Source: JAPPHY01 sp034423135 (GTDB lineage Bacteria > Chloroflexota > Dehalococcoidia > Lucifugimonadales > UBA2985). Taken from it: a stretch of DNA of 64,000 bases. The position numbers and the translations under genes are program-made. This document shows, in pieces, positions 49,154 to 57,906 of this stretch; position 1 is the stretch's first letter, and each line of letters begins with the position of its first letter. The notes beneath the pieces were generated by a model, which ran no database searches, had not been told where the DNA came from, and saw only the letters and a list, made by a program, of their open reading frames with translations. The stretch covers positions 34,359 to 98,358 of the forward strand of contig DAOUJC010000005.1 of assembly GCA_034423135.1 (NCBI GenBank). The letters are read 5' to 3'.

Positions 49154-49912
49154 CTATCCTCCGTCCGACTTCAACGCGCGGGACACGCCCCCAAACCTGA
49201 GCCGGTACAGCCCCTTCAGGTCGTCGATGGCCGTCTTGACGACGCGCACGCGCGTGTCCGGGTCGTCGACCCAGCGCACCGGGATGTCCTTGATGCGGTA
49301 GCCGCCCTTCTCAGCAAGGATGAGCAGCTCCGAGTCGAAGAACCAGCCCTGGTCCAGCACCTTGGGCACCAGCGCCTGCGCCGCACTGCTGCTGATTGCC
49401 TTGAACCCGCACTGCGCGTCCGAGAACCGAGTGAAGAACGACGCCTTGATGATCGCGTTGTAGGAGCGTGAGGTTATCTCCCGCTTGAGCGTGCGCTTGC
49501 TCACGTTGGACCCCTTCATCAGGCGGGAGCCCACGGCCAGGTCGAACCCCTCCTCGCCAATGGCCCGCACCATGGGCGGGAACGCCGCAAGGTCGGTCGA
49601 GAGGTCCACGTCCATGTAGGTGAGGATGTCGGCGTCGCTCTCCAGCCACGCCTTGCGCAGCGCCCTGCCCCGTCCGCGAATCTCCAGCCGGCTCCAGGCT
49701 ACGCGCGGCCAGTTCTCCTGAGCGAGCGACTCCGCGATCTCCGGCGTCCGGTCCGTGGAGCCGTTGTCAGCAATGACGATGCGGAACGGGTAGGGCGAGG
49801 AGTCCGTCAGGAACTGCAGAAGCGTGTCCACGCAGACGGGCAGTGCCCGCTCCTCGTTCAGGACCGGGATTACTACGTCTACTCTGGGAGGCATGGCTTC
49901 ATGCGAGCCCAA
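49154..49912 (-). CDS. Family 2 glycosyltransferase (polyprenyl-phosphate glycosyltransferase-like)
   Basis: A 252-residue GT-A glycosyltransferase. DVVIPVLNEERALP opens the nucleotide fold, followed by IVIADNGSTDRTPEIAE, YMDVDLSTDLAAF with the DxD motif, and DAQCGFKAISSSAA with a late WFFDSELLILAEKGGY. This order matches dolichyl/undecaprenyl-phosphate sugar transferases. No C-terminal membrane helix is seen, so it is probably peripheral. The start may be the ATG shown or the internal MPPRVDVV. Confidence 0.85.
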   Translation of the reverse strand: MGSHEAMPPRVDVVIPVLNEERALPVCVDTLLQFLTDSSPYPFRIVIADNGSTDRTPEIAESLAQENWPRVAWSRLEIRGRGRALRKAWLESDADILTYMDVDLSTDLAAFPPMVRAIGEEGFDLAVGSRLMKGSNVSKRTLKREITSRSYNAIIKASFFTRFSDAQCGFKAISSSAAQALVPKVLDQGWFFDSELLILAEKGGYRIKDIPVRWVDDPDTRVRVVKTAIDDLKGLYRLRFGGVSRALKSDGG

Positions 49913-49936
49913 CAGCGGCCGAGGCTGGTCGAAGCG

Positions 49937-50374
49937 CTACTCGGCGCGAATCACCAGCATCGGGTTGGTGGAGGCGCGCAGCACCTTGTCGGTGATGCTC
50001 CCCATGACCCATCGCGCCACGCCTGAGTAGCCGTGGGTGGTCATGGCTATGAGGGTGTCCGGCTCCGACTCGGCCTCGTCGATGATGCGGGAGGCGACGT
50101 CGCCCTCCCGAACCTCGCAGTTCACCTCGACGCCCTCGTCACGCATGGAGGCGGCGACCTTGTTGAGGTACTCCTGCGCGTTATTCCGTATGCTCAGGGA
50201 GACCTGATCAAGGTACAAGCCGTGGCGGGGGTCGGACAACTGTGGGTCAACCGGGTCGATTATTCGCACGAGCGTCACCGGGATGTTCATGCCCTTGGCG
50301 ATCTGCGTCGCATGGGGGAGAACCTTCTCCGCCAGTCCACTGCTATCCAGGGGCACCAGGATCCGTGAATACAT
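49937..50374 (-). CDS. Universal stress protein (UspA family)
   Basis: A 145-residue UspA-type protein. YSRILVPLDSSGLAEKVLPHA opens the fold, and the ATP-binding motif G-x2-G-x9-G-(S/T) appears as THGYSGVARWVMGSITDKVL near the C-terminus, so this is the ATP-binding subclass. An extended -10 promoter lies upstream, and the gene appears monocistronic. GGAGG precedes the ATG. Confidence 0.92.
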   Translation of the reverse strand: MYSRILVPLDSSGLAEKVLPHATQIAKGMNIPVTLVRIIDPVDPQLSDPRHGLYLDQVSLSIRNNAQEYLNKVAASMRDEGVEVNCEVREGDVASRIIDEAESEPDTLIAMTTHGYSGVARWVMGSITDKVLRASTNPMLVIRAE

Positions 50375-50434
50375 GGTTCAACATCCTCCTTCCGCGATTG
50401 CTTCCGGCCCGCCCCGGAGGGCTAGGCCAGCGCC

Positions 50435-50443
50435 ATTATACCA
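50435..50443 (-). promoter_or_regulatory. Extended -10 promoter for the Usp gene
   Basis: On the minus strand, TGGTATAAT (TG, one base, consensus TATAAT at 50435-50440). No clear -35. It gives a leader of about 55 bases. Confidence 0.6.
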
Positions 50444-50579
50444 CCTATCCGCTCGGCTGAACCGGCGACTACAGCCCGAATATGCGGGCCTCTGTGGGGA
50501 TTGACCGCGCCCTGGACGGCGCGTCGGCGTGAACTTCACCGTCTTGCCCAGCCATCACGCAGTGGCAAAGCGAGGGGCG

Positions 50580-51605
50580 CTAGGCCCGGACGGATCCGCC
50601 AACCAACTCAGCCAGCGACGACACTCCCTCGCGCTCCATGCTCTCCAGCAGGTAACGATTGATGCGCTTCACCAGCCAGGGCCCCTCGTAGACGAAGCCT
50701 GTGAACAGCTGCAGGGAGTTGGCGCCGGCACGCAGCACCCTCAGTGCGTCCTCGCCGGAGGAGACGCCCCCGCACCCGTTGATCGCCAGCCCGTCTCCGG
50801 CGTGATTCCTGATGTCCGCCACCATCCGCAACGTGTGGGGCAGCAAGGGCTTGCCGCTCAGCCCGCCCCTTCCCACGGCCAGCCGCTCGTCCGGCACAGG
50901 GTGCGTGTTGGCCACGGTCACGCCCTCCACGCCGTGCTCCATGCACACGTCCACCAGCTTCAGCACGCCGCCCCTCTGGTCGTCGTCGAAGTACGGCGGC
51001 AGCTTCAGGAACAGCGGTCCAGCCTTCTGCGGCCGGAGCGCGGTCAGCAGCTCGGCGAGTCTCTCGGGTTCCTGAAACACGCGAATGCCCTGGGTGTTTG
51101 GGGAGCTGACGTTCAGCTCGACGCCGTCGCAGAGCGGGGCCAGTTTTCGGTAGCACAGCGCGAACTCATGTAGGTTCAGGTCGGAGATGCTGACGAGCAG
51201 AGGCACGCCTGGCAACCGCCGACCGAGTCTTCCAGCCACCTCCTCCACGCCGCGGCTGGGGAATCCCAACGAGTTCACCAGCGCGCCATCATGCGGGTTG
51301 CGCACGATTCGTGGCCTGGGGTTGCCCGGACGCGGCTCCGCGGTGACCGTGCCTCCCACCATGTAGCCGAATCCAAGGCCGGCCAGGCGGTCCAGCATGA
51401 GGCAGTCCTTGTCGTAGCCGGCTGCCAGGCCGACGGGGTTCGGCAGGCGGATACCGGCCACTTCGCAGTGAAGACGCGGGTCGCTCAGGCCGGACAGGGC
51501 GCGCCAGACGGGACCTGCGACGAGGAGTGATTCGGCGAGGCGCTGCGCCCTCTCAGGAGGAAGCCTGAACAGGAGGGGCCGTACCAGACGAGTATAGATG
51601 CTCAA
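50580..51605 (-). CDS. pyrD: Dihydroorotate dehydrogenase (quinone), class 2
   Basis: Membrane-associated FMN enzyme that oxidises dihydroorotate, passing electrons to quinone. From the TTG at 51605 (GGGAGG upstream) the product has 341 residues. The class-2 N-terminal amphipathic part (RLVRPLLFRLPPERAQRLAE) is present. NPVGLAAGYDKD, GGTVTAEPRPGNPRPR, NSLGFPSRG, ELNVSSPNTQG, and INGCGGVSSGEDAL follow. In class 2 the catalytic base is a serine, consistent with VSSPNT. An ATG at 51620 is the alternative start. Confidence 0.93.
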   Translation of the reverse strand: MSIYTRLVRPLLFRLPPERAQRLAESLLVAGPVWRALSGLSDPRLHCEVAGIRLPNPVGLAAGYDKDCLMLDRLAGLGFGYMVGGTVTAEPRPGNPRPRIVRNPHDGALVNSLGFPSRGVEEVAGRLGRRLPGVPLLVSISDLNLHEFALCYRKLAPLCDGVELNVSSPNTQGIRVFQEPERLAELLTALRPQKAGPLFLKLPPYFDDDQRGGVLKLVDVCMEHGVEGVTVANTHPVPDERLAVGRGGLSGKPLLPHTLRMVADIRNHAGDGLAINGCGGVSSGEDALRVLRAGANSLQLFTGFVYEGPWLVKRINRYLLESMEREGVSSLAELVGGSVRA

Positions 51606-51631
51606 CCCTGTCCCTCCCATGTTCCAGTCCA

Positions 51632-51660
51632 GTTATAGCACGGGCAGCCCGCGCTAGCAA
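51632..51660 (-). promoter_or_regulatory. Promoter of pyrD
   Basis: On the minus strand, TTGCTA (51655-51660), a 17-base spacer and TATAAC (51632-51637), with TG one base before the -10. The start would be near 51625, so the TTG start at 51605 has a leader of about 20 bases. Confidence 0.55.
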
Positions 51661-51688
51661 CTCCCGGCGCTCTCCGGCGACGGGCAGT

Positions 51689-51717
51689 TTGTCCCGCTAG
51701 CGCGCCGGTGGTATAGT
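51689..51717 (+). promoter_or_regulatory. Promoter of the F420 reductase gene
   Basis: TTGTCC (51689-51694), a 17-base spacer and TATAGT (51712-51717). It is divergent from the pyrD promoter. Confidence 0.5.
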
Positions 51718-51751
51718 GCCTGCGTACGCTTGGCACTACGGGAGGCGACCA

Positions 51752-52396
51752 TTGCTGGGAATCCTGGGAGGAACTGGGCCGGAGGGCATGGGGCTGGCAC
51801 TGCGCCTTGGGCTGGCGGGTGAGCCGGTGTTCATCGGCTCGCGTGACGCGGCCCGCGCCGCCGCTGCGGCCGAGAGCCTGCGCGACCAGGGCGTCACGGC
51901 AGACGTACAGGCAGGCCTGAACGAGGAGGCTGCCGAGCGAGCCGACACAGTCATCATCGCCGTGCCGTTCGAGGCGCAGCGCGCCGTCCTAGAGCCGGTG
52001 CGAGACGCGCTGCGGGGCAAGACCGTGGTGGACACGGCGGTTGCGCTCATCCGCTCCGGCGGTCGCTTCGACCTGATGCACGTGGAGGAGGGGTCGGCGG
52101 CGCTGCAGGCGCAGGCCCTGCTACCGGACAGCAACGTGGTTGCAGCCTTCCAGACGATCAGCGCCCAAGACCTGCTGGACGCCGCGCATCCCGTGGAGGG
52201 CGACGTAGTCGTGTGCGCAGACGACGACGCGGCGAAGTCGCTCGTGATGTCCTTCGTGGAGCGGATCCCTGCGCTGCGGGCTGTGGACGGCGGAGGCCTG
52301 GCAGGCTCGCGCTACGTCGAGGGCATCACGCCTCTGCTGCTCAACGTCAACCGGAAGTACAGGGCGCGGACAGCCATACGGATACTGGGTCTCTAG
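51752..52396 (+). CDS. npdG: NADPH:F420 reductase-like protein
   Basis: A 214-residue Rossmann-fold protein of the F420-dependent NADP reductase family, which moves hydride between F420 and NADP. The TTG at 51752 follows GGGAGG. LGILGGTGPEGMGLALRL is the dinucleotide-binding opening, FIGSRD the NADP-phosphate site, and DTVIIAVPFEA and NVVAAFQTISAQDLLD later family blocks. The presence of such a gene suggests that the organism uses coenzyme F420, in line with the many F420 oxidoreductases reported for SAR202-type Chloroflexota. The gene is alone; its 3' end overlaps pyrE by four bases on the opposite strand. Confidence 0.82.
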   Translation: MLGILGGTGPEGMGLALRLGLAGEPVFIGSRDAARAAAAAESLRDQGVTADVQAGLNEEAAERADTVIIAVPFEAQRAVLEPVRDALRGKTVVDTAVALIRSGGRFDLMHVEEGSAALQAQALLPDSNVVAAFQTISAQDLLDAAHPVEGDVVVCADDDAAKSLVMSFVERIPALRAVDGGGLAGSRYVEGITPLLLNVNRKYRARTAIRILGL

Positions 52397-52959
52397 GCCT
52401 GCTCCACCACGCGGATTCTGCCGTCCGGCGCCGGCTCCAGAAGCGCCCGAAAGTCGTAGCCGCGCCGTCGCAGCTCCTCGCCGCCGCCCTGGTGGCGGTC
52501 CAGCACCACCATCACCCTCGCAACGCTGCAGCCCGCGGCCTCCACCGCCTCGATTGCCGTGAAGAGCGAGCCCCCTGTGCTACAGACGTCATCCACGATC
52601 ATCACACGGCTGCCGGACCGGAGGCCTCCCTCCACCTGCTGCTGCATACCGTAGCCCTTCGCCTCCGACCTGACGAAGAAGGCGTGCACCGGCTTGCCCT
52701 CCAACCCGGCGGTCAGGGCCACCGCGGTGGCGATGGGGATTGCGGCCGTCGCGGGGCCGCCCACGGCTGTCACGTCCTCCTGGACTGCAGCGAGAAAGGC
52801 CCGCCCCAGCCAGTAGGAGCCTTCCGGGTGGAGGCTGACCAGCCGCCCGTCGAAGTAGTAGCTGCTCGTCGCACCTGATGACAGGGTGAACTCCCCGTAC
52901 TTGAGCGCGCCCACCTCTTCCGAAATCTCCAAGATCCTGCGAGCCGGATCATTGCTCAC
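52393..52959 (-). CDS. pyrE: Orotate phosphoribosyltransferase
   Basis: Joins orotate and PRPP to make OMP. The 188-residue product has the PRPP loop VMIVDDVCSTGGS and the substrate segment LKYGEFTLSSGATSSYYFDGR. FFVRSEAKGYGMQQQVEG is the flexible catalytic loop. It starts two bases after nadD and ends in the tail-to-tail overlap with the npdG-like gene. Confidence 0.94.
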   Translation of the reverse strand: MSNDPARRILEISEEVGALKYGEFTLSSGATSSYYFDGRLVSLHPEGSYWLGRAFLAAVQEDVTAVGGPATAAIPIATAVALTAGLEGKPVHAFFVRSEAKGYGMQQQVEGGLRSGSRVMIVDDVCSTGGSLFTAIEAVEAAGCSVARVMVVLDRHQGGGEELRRRGYDFRALLEPAPDGRIRVVEQA

Positions 52960-52960
52960 G

Positions 52961-53566
52961 CTAGACCTCCCGATACAGTCCGTTCTCGTATATGTACTCC
53001 TCCACTGCGCTGGGCACCCAGTGGGTGATGGGCAGCCCGCGGGCGACTCGACGGCGTACCTCAGCTGCGCTGATTCCTATGCCTGGGCCGTGCACCACTG
53101 CGACGCCGCTGGACGCCCCGACGCGGATCTGCTCCAGCGACTGCAGGTCGAAGTTACGATGGCCGGGCCGCGCCACCGCCACGATGGTGCAGAGGTCGAA
53201 GAGGCGCTCCGGCCTGCTCCACCTGTGCAGGTTCTCCAGCGAGTCCATACCCAGGATGAAGTGGAGGCTGTCGGCGGCGTCCATGCCGGCACGCAGCTGC
53301 TCCAGCGTATCGGCTGTGTAGGTCGGCCCCGGCCTGTCGACCTCAACGGTGGAGACGTCGAATCGGTCATTGAGCGCCACGGCCCGCCGCGTCATCTCCA
53401 GCCGGTGCCTTCCCTCCGACACCTGCGTTCCTGCCTTCAGCCACGGCTGCCCCGCCGGCACGAAGAGCACCCGGTCGAGACCGACCTCGACCGCGGCCTC
53501 CTGCGCGATGATGAGGTGACCTACGTGAATGGGATCAAAGGTGCCCCCGAAGACTCCAAGCTTCAC
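52961..53566 (-). CDS. nadD: Nicotinate-nucleotide adenylyltransferase
   Basis: Forms nicotinate adenine dinucleotide from NaMN and ATP. The 201-residue product has GVFGGTFDPIHVGHL (the (T/H)xGH nucleotidyltransferase motif), FVPAGQPWLK, and the C-terminal ISAAEVRRRVARGLP with the ISSTxxR-like signature. It follows obg by two bases and precedes pyrE; obg-nadD is a very common pair. Confidence 0.95.
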   Translation of the reverse strand: MKLGVFGGTFDPIHVGHLIIAQEAAVEVGLDRVLFVPAGQPWLKAGTQVSEGRHRLEMTRRAVALNDRFDVSTVEVDRPGPTYTADTLEQLRAGMDAADSLHFILGMDSLENLHRWSRPERLFDLCTIVAVARPGHRNFDLQSLEQIRVGASSGVAVVHGPGIGISAAEVRRRVARGLPITHWVPSAVEEYIYENGLYREV

Positions 53567-53567
53567 G

Positions 53568-54830
53568 CTACTTCCACTCCAGCTCCCAGCTGCCGATTCG
53601 CACCGTCGCTCCAGTACGCGCCCCGGCGCGCTCGAGGGCTCGGACGGCGCCCATACGCTTCAGTTCGGCCCACAGCTGCACCTGCACCATCCAGTCGTCC
53701 ATGTTGACGCGGCGGACGATGCGCTCCGCCCGATCGGCGTGCAGCACGAACACGTCGCCGTCCCGCGCGACGGACACGCGCTCACCTGTAGGTCGCGGCG
53801 TGAGCACGGGCGGCGGCTGTTGCTGCGGCTCAGGTGCGCCCTGCTCGCTCAGCATGTGCTCCACACGCAGCAGCAGTTCCGCTATGCCGACCTCGCCGGC
53901 AGCCGAGATGAAGCTGGGCCTCAGGCCGCGGCCCCGGAGGGAGGCCTCGATCTCATCGCGGCGGGCTTCCACCTCCGGCATGTCCATCTTGTTGACTGCC
54001 ACAATCTCAGGCTTTGCAGCCAGCGACGCGTCATACAGACGCATCTCCTCGCGGATCTGGTGATAGTCCGCGAGCGGGTCGTCTGCGGTTCCATCGAGAA
54101 GGTGCACGACAGTGCTCACTCTGCCTGCGTGCCGCAAGAATTCAGTGCCGAGACCTACACCGCGGTGGGCACCCTCCAGCAGCCCTGGAATCTCAACCAG
54201 GACGAAGTCGCGGGAACGTCCTTCCACTGCGCCAAGCACAGGCTCAAGTGTGGTGAACGGATACGCCGCCACCTCTGGGTGAGCGCGCGTACACGCCCGG
54301 AGCAGCGAAGACTTCCCGACGCTCGGCATGCCCATAATCGCCACATCCGCGAGGAGTTGTAACTCTAGCTGCAGTGTGATCTCAGAAGTCACCTCTCCAC
54401 CTTCAGCAATAACAGGCACGCGGTTCTGCGCATGAGCGAACCGCGCATTGCCCTTGCCCCCCTTGCCTCCGGCCGCGACCAGCACTGAAGCCCCTAGGTC
54501 AGTGAGGTCAGCCAGCAGGTGCCCACCGTTACCTTCATCAGCGTACTTCACAAGTGTTCCTGGAGGTACGCCTATCAGGAGGTTCTCCCCACTGCGGCCA
54601 GTCTTGTTGCTCGTCTGACCGTTCTGTCCATTCATTGCCACAAATAGCTGCTTCGAGCGGAAGCTCCTGAAGAGATGTTGCCCAGACCTTGCCTGCAGCA
54701 CCACACTTCCTCCATCTCCTCCGTCTCCCCCATCAGGACCGCCTTGAGGCACATACTTCTCCCTGCGAAAGCTGATCGCTCCCGAGCCTCCATTACCGCC
54801 GCGTACAACAACAGTTGCTGTATCTATCAC
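53568..54830 (-). CDS. obg: GTPase ObgE/CgtA
   Basis: Ribosome-assembly and stress GTPase. The 420-residue product has the glycine-rich Obg domain (residues 1-155), the G domain with GMPSVGKSSLL (G1), the switch region EIPGLLEGAHRGVGLG and NKMDMPE (G4), and a C-terminal OCT domain (about 340-420). The start is a GTG at 54830. It heads obg-nadD-pyrE, and a good promoter lies about 40 bases upstream. Confidence 0.95.
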   Translation of the reverse strand: MIDTATVVVRGGNGGSGAISFRREKYVPQGGPDGGDGGDGGSVVLQARSGQHLFRSFRSKQLFVAMNGQNGQTSNKTGRSGENLLIGVPPGTLVKYADEGNGGHLLADLTDLGASVLVAAGGKGGKGNARFAHAQNRVPVIAEGGEVTSEITLQLELQLLADVAIMGMPSVGKSSLLRACTRAHPEVAAYPFTTLEPVLGAVEGRSRDFVLVEIPGLLEGAHRGVGLGTEFLRHAGRVSTVVHLLDGTADDPLADYHQIREEMRLYDASLAAKPEIVAVNKMDMPEVEARRDEIEASLRGRGLRPSFISAAGEVGIAELLLRVEHMLSEQGAPEPQQQPPPVLTPRPTGERVSVARDGDVFVLHADRAERIVRRVNMDDWMVQVQLWAELKRMGAVRALERAGARTGATVRIGSWELEWK

Positions 54831-54868
54831 TATGCTAACCTTCTAGAGAAGTGAAGAGAGTATTAGGA

Positions 54869-54897
54869 ATAATAGCTGAATGCAGAGCTAATGTGAA
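54869..54897 (-). promoter_or_regulatory. Promoter of obg-nadD-pyrE
   Basis: On the minus strand, TTCACA (54892-54897), a 17-base spacer and TATTAT (54869-54874), in an AT-rich stretch between dnaA and obg. Confidence 0.6.
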
Positions 54898-54994
54898 ACT
54901 AAGCATAATTTCGGAATAGATGAGGAAGTGTGAGACTGCTTAGAGACGCTGGGAGGAATTGGAGGTAATGGAATAAAGCGTAAGCACTGACACT

Positions 54995-56383
54995 TTAGGA
55001 CACAGGTATGTATGACTGAGAAGTGATACTCTCCGAAATGCGTCGGATCTGCTTGTCCAGTGTGGTGTCAGCATGACGAGCTCTCTGGATCTTCGCCCAA
55101 GCCTGCCGGATGGAGGGATGCTCTCTGTTGCCGACGAGGACACCAATGCTTTTCAGAGGCAACTGTGCCAGCTCTCGCAACAGGTAGATTGCCACTTGGC
55201 GAGCAAGTGTGACTTTCCTGTCCCTGCGCTTGCTGATGACAGCCTGTACGTCTACGGCGAAGAACTCACAGACGCAGCTGAGTATTGCCTCGGGCGCAGG
55301 CAGAGCCACTTGGGGCGACGACAGGAGATCACCTAGCGCGCTGCAGGCAAGAGTGAGGTCGATGTCACTGCCTGTCAGGTCTGCGTAGGCGGCGACGCGG
55401 TTGAGCGCGCCCTCCATGTCCCGAACACTCCCCGGGAACTTGGCTGCAAGCAGATCAAGCACATCTGCTGGAACGGTCACACCCATCTCCTGCGCCTTGA
55501 ACTCCAGGATGGCCTGCCGCGTCTCCTGCGCGGGCAGTTGAATGTCCGCGCTCAGTCCCCACTGCAGCCGCGAGCGAATACGGTCCTCTATCGGGGCAAG
55601 CGCCGACGTTGGCCTGTCGCATGCCAGGACTATCTGTCGGTTGGAGTTGTGGAGGTCGTTGAAGGTGTGGAAGAAGCTCTCCTGGACGGTCTCCTTGCCG
55701 CGAAGAAACTGGATGTCGTCCATCAGGAGGACGTCGACGGACCGGTACTTCTCGCGGAACTCGCGCATCCGCTTCGTCTGCAATGAGGTGATGAAGTCAT
55801 TGGTGAACTGCTCGGAACTCACGTACAGGCAGGAAAGGCCCATGCTGGAGGAGGCGTTGCCGATGCCGTGCAGGAGGTGTGTCTTGCCCAGGCCCACGCC
55901 GCCGTACAGGAAAAGCGGATTGTAGGCTGTGCCCGGCCGGCTGGAGACGGCCACCGCCGCGGCATAGGCAAGCTGGTTGGACTCGCCGACCACGAATGAA
56001 CTCAGCGTGTAGCGCGGGTTGAGCGGGTAGTTGCCGCGGACTGGCGGCGCCGTTCGCTCGTCTGGGCGTTGCTCCCCGTGACCGGCGTGGACGTGCGCTC
56101 CGACCGGCGAGGGGCTGGAATCCGGCGGCGCGCCGGCAACGCGGAAGCGCACCGTGGAGGGCCGGCCCGCGATCTGCGAAAGCGTGGCCTCGACGAGAGC
56201 CGACATCCGCTGCTCGAGCCAGCGGGCCGCGAAGGGCGATGCCGTCTCCACCACCATCCTGCCGTCGTCGTAGGAGACTCCCGTGGTATCCCGGAGCCAG
56301 GTGGCAAAGCTGGGCTTGCTGACCTGCAGTTCCAGGCGGCCCAGGACGGCCTCCCAAGTGGTGCGTGGACTCGGATGGTTCAA
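54995..56383 (-). CDS. dnaA: Chromosomal replication initiator DnaA
   Basis: AAA+ initiator of replication. From the TTG at 56383 (GAGGAGAGG upstream) the product has 462 residues; the frame is open to a GTG at 56548. Domain I opens with TTWEAVLGRLELQVSKPSF. Domain III has Walker A GGVGLGKTHLL, Walker B LLMDDIQFL, and the following arginine finger region. Domain IV carries ARQVAIYLLREL, but the DNA-reading loop reads GNREHPSI, whereas most DnaA proteins read GGRDHTTV. The residues that contact DnaA boxes thus differ in part. It lies divergent from fmt; no dnaN is near and no DnaA-box cluster was found. Confidence 0.92.
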   Translation of the reverse strand: MNHPSPRTTWEAVLGRLELQVSKPSFATWLRDTTGVSYDDGRMVVETASPFAARWLEQRMSALVEATLSQIAGRPSTVRFRVAGAPPDSSPSPVGAHVHAGHGEQRPDERTAPPVRGNYPLNPRYTLSSFVVGESNQLAYAAAVAVSSRPGTAYNPLFLYGGVGLGKTHLLHGIGNASSSMGLSCLYVSSEQFTNDFITSLQTKRMREFREKYRSVDVLLMDDIQFLRGKETVQESFFHTFNDLHNSNRQIVLACDRPTSALAPIEDRIRSRLQWGLSADIQLPAQETRQAILEFKAQEMGVTVPADVLDLLAAKFPGSVRDMEGALNRVAAYADLTGSDIDLTLACSALGDLLSSPQVALPAPEAILSCVCEFFAVDVQAVISKRRDRKVTLARQVAIYLLRELAQLPLKSIGVLVGNREHPSIRQAWAKIQRARHADTTLDKQIRRISESITSQSYIPVS

Positions 56384-56625
56384 CGCTGTGTCGCCTCTCC
56401 TCAGGTGAGCCGCGGACGGCCGCGGCGCGGGCTGGACATGCCGGTATAGATAGCGCCGGAAGGCACTGGAGAGGCGCCCTAAGGCCGGGCGGCTTGGGGA
56501 GCGCGACGGGGTTGGAACCGGGGTAAGGCGGGTCGTTTCGTCGGTCACAGAGAATATAACAGGGGGCTAGTTTGGGGGGTACAAGAGGGTTGCGACGGGA
56601 ATTTTGGGAGACTTTTGGAGGGCTG

Positions 56626-56654
56626 TTGTTTGGGCCCCTTCGTCCCACTATAAT
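56626..56654 (+). promoter_or_regulatory. Promoter of fmt
   Basis: TTGTTT (56626-56631), a 17-base spacer and perfect TATAAT (56649-56654). The leader is about 12 bases and contains GAAGGAG. Confidence 0.7.
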
Positions 56655-56672
56655 CGCCGCGAAGGAGCCGGA

Positions 56673-57617
56673 ATGCGTGTAGTCTACATGGGTACGCCTG
56701 CCTACGCAGTTACCCCGCTGGCCGGACTGCTGGAGAGCGGCCACTGCTTAGCCGGTGTCGTGACGCAGCCCGACCGACCGGCGGGCCGCGGCCGCGGACT
56801 GCTGCCTCCGCCGGTCAAGGTGTACGCGGAGTCCCAGGGGCTGCGAGTGCTCCAGCCGACCACCCTCCGCGACGCGAACGCTCAGGCCGAGATCCGGGCG
56901 CTGGAGCCTGAGGTGATCGTCATTGCGGCCTACGGGCTGATCCTGCCGCGGGCCGTGGTCGAGTCGCCGCCGCTGGGGTGCGTCAACATTCACCCTTCGC
57001 TGCTGCCGAGGCATCGAGGGCCGTCGCCGGTCGCCTTCACCATCCTGGAGGGGGACGATAAGGCCGGCGTCTCGCTCATGCTGCTGGATCGGGGAACGGA
57101 CTCCGGGCCGGTCATCGCTCAGGAGGAGAGGCCGTCGCAGCCCCAGGACACGACCGGTACCCTGACGAACGAGCTGTTCGAACGCGGCGCCGCGTTGCTG
57201 GCGCGCGTCCTGCCCGCCTACGGCCGCGGCGAGATCGCGCCATTGCCGCAGGACGAGAGCAGCGTAACCTACGCCCGCAAGCTCACCAAGGAGGACGGCG
57301 CCATCCGGTGGGAGCTGCCGGCAGTGGAGCTGTGGCGGCAGGTCCGGGCTTTCACGCCCTGGCCCGGCTCCTTCACGCGATGGCGCGGCGGCCTGCTGAA
57401 GGTCGTGGAGGCGGCGCCGCTGCCTGAGCAGGTCGACTCGACGCCCGGCACAGTCCTACGGCTGCCGCCCGGCGGGCCGGCCCCCGTGGGAGTGGCGACG
57501 GGCGACGGCGTGCTTGGCCTGGTGAAGGTGCAGCCGGAAGGACGCCGCATCATGGATGCTGCCGAGTTCATGCAGGGGCACGCAGACATCGTCGGATCGA
57601 CGCTGACCGGACATTAG
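56673..57617 (+). CDS. fmt: Methionyl-tRNA formyltransferase
   Basis: Formylates initiator Met-tRNA. The 314-residue product has RVVYMGTPAYAVTPL, VVTQPDRPAGRGRGLLPPPV, NIHPSLLPRHRGPSPV (HPSLLPRxRG signature) and LMLLDRGTDSGPVI. The C-terminal OB-like domain begins near WELPAVELWRQVRAFTPWPGS. ATG 56673 is chosen because GAAGGAG lies five bases upstream. No peptide deformylase gene adjoins. Confidence 0.94.
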   Translation: MRVVYMGTPAYAVTPLAGLLESGHCLAGVVTQPDRPAGRGRGLLPPPVKVYAESQGLRVLQPTTLRDANAQAEIRALEPEVIVIAAYGLILPRAVVESPPLGCVNIHPSLLPRHRGPSPVAFTILEGDDKAGVSLMLLDRGTDSGPVIAQEERPSQPQDTTGTLTNELFERGAALLARVLPAYGRGEIAPLPQDESSVTYARKLTKEDGAIRWELPAVELWRQVRAFTPWPGSFTRWRGGLLKVVEAAPLPEQVDSTPGTVLRLPPGGPAPVGVATGDGVLGLVKVQPEGRRIMDAAEFMQGHADIVGSTLTGH

Positions 57618-57738
57618 CTGAGGAGGGGATGCAGACCTGAACGTTGATGAGCAAGGGGAGGATCCGGAGGCTGCGCGAGCGGCCGCGTTCTACACCGGTG
57701 AGGGGTGAGATTAGCGACGGTCGCCGGATGCCGTGATG

Positions 57739-57906
57739 TCAGTCGCGATGGTTCATTTCGAAAAGGGCGTTGATTTCCGTGGCGTCGCCGGGGTTTTGGT
57801 CGCGTCGGGTCATCTCGAACTTCGCGGTGATCCTGTACGCCTTCAACAGGCGCACCACCATGACTACCACGCTGGCCAGAATCACAACTGCAGCTAGTGC
57901 ACGCAT
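57739..57906 (-). CDS. Small single-pass membrane protein (55 residues)
   Basis: A short frame with a hydrophobic start, ALAAVVILASVVVMVV, then a positively charged RLLKAYR and a polar C-terminus, a plausible N-in/C-out or tail-anchored topology. No family is recognised. A weak GGAG lies 13 bases before the ATG. It stands alone in the 410-base gap between fmt and the GrpB-like gene, where I see no other feature. Confidence 0.4.
   Translation of the reverse strand: MRALAAVVILASVVVMVVRLLKAYRITAKFEMTRRDQNPGDATEINALFEMNHRD

Noticed and set aside
54831..56672. Replication origin next to dnaA
   Set aside because: The spacers on both sides of dnaA were read for TTATCCACA-like boxes and AT-rich 13-mers; the 54831-54994 spacer is AT-rich but has no box cluster, so no origin is claimed.
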